This document shows, piece after piece, positions 41,655-41,773 of a DNA stretch of 41,773 nucleotides. The first letter of the stretch is position 1; each line of letters begins with the position of its first letter. A program made the position numbers and the translations under genes. The notes below the pieces were generated by a model. The model was not told the origin of the DNA. It searched no databases and was given only the letters and a program-made list of their open reading frames with translations. Source of the DNA: Phormidium ambiguum IAM M-71 (GTDB taxonomy: Bacteria; Cyanobacteriota; Cyanobacteriia; Cyanobacteriales; Aerosakkonemataceae); NCBI RefSeq assembly GCF_001904725.1, contig NZ_MRCE01000053.1, positions 1 to 41,773 of the forward strand, in the 5' to 3' direction.

Positions 41655-41773
41655 ATCTGGGCAGGGGAAAGGGGAAAAAGGGGAAAGGGGGAAAAGGGGA
41701 AAAGGGGGAAAGGGGAATTTTTACCTTCTGCCTTCTGCCTTCTGCCTTCTGCCTTTCTTACCTTCTGCCTTCT
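41655..41773. repeat. Inverted composite repeat at the window end
   Basis: Runs of GGGGAAA/GGGGGAAA (41655-41717) are followed by GGGGAATTTTTACCTTCTGCC and tandem CTTCTGC up to the last base. This is the reverse complement of the composite at 12.9 kb and 39.9 kb. It begins 68 bases upstream of the peptidase start, and the sequence stops inside it. Confidence 0.88.

Overview
The window comes from a cyanobacterium, most likely a filamentous one. The evidence is the photosynthetic gene set (psbV, petE, petJ), the many GCGATCGC (HIP1) octamers, the SLH-domain porin, cyanoexosortase B, the many Uma2 proteins and the heptameric tandem repeats (GGCAGAA)n. Both ends of the window lie inside that heptamer repeat, which suggests that it is a contig broken at repeats.

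Layout. 1-6,000: Ser/Thr kinase, SLH-porin, half-SLH secreted protein and hybrid histidine kinase. 6,200-13,400: FAD oxidoreductase, DUF952 protein, GFA protein, leuB, prepilin peptidase, accD and small proteins, with a TA-flanked MITE. 13,500-16,200: a luminal electron-carrier cluster, psbV-petE-petJ, then a rhomboid protease. 16,256-22,797 (minus strand): an exopolysaccharide and protein-sorting operon of DegT aminotransferase, cyanoexosortase B, its associated protein, Wza-like exporter and Wzc-like chain-length/P-loop protein. 23,160-30,460: a defence-like island. 30,600-37,760: two Uma2 proteins, adenosine deaminase, a geranylgeranyl-reductase-family flavoprotein, pyrH-frr and an alpha/beta hydrolase. 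37,923-41,587: LCP-family protein, small membrane protein and S8 peptidase.

The most interesting part is the four-gene plus-strand operon at 23,668-28,762. It encodes a DUF6884-like protein with an extra C-terminal domain, a NurA-like nuclease, a HerA-like hexameric ATPase and a tRNA-guanine-transglycosylase paralogue that keeps both catalytic Asp candidates and the zinc site (CxCxxC...H). The first two genes overlap by 4 bp and the other gaps are short. I infer a system that links base exchange (7-deazaguanine insertion into DNA or RNA) to a HerA-NurA DNA translocase/nuclease. It has its own candidate operator, is AT-rich, and sits among toxin-antitoxin genes: an orphan antitoxin with a toxin remnant, a VapBC-type pair and an orphan HigA-like antitoxin. 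The NurA metal site looks rearranged (Asp to His and His to Asp).

Other points: at least five different dispersed hairpin or MITE-like repeats; a composite repeat (heptamer plus pyrimidine tract) present four times in both orientations; two short genes of 59 and 41 codons; and a subtilisin-like peptidase in which Glu appears to replace the catalytic Asp.
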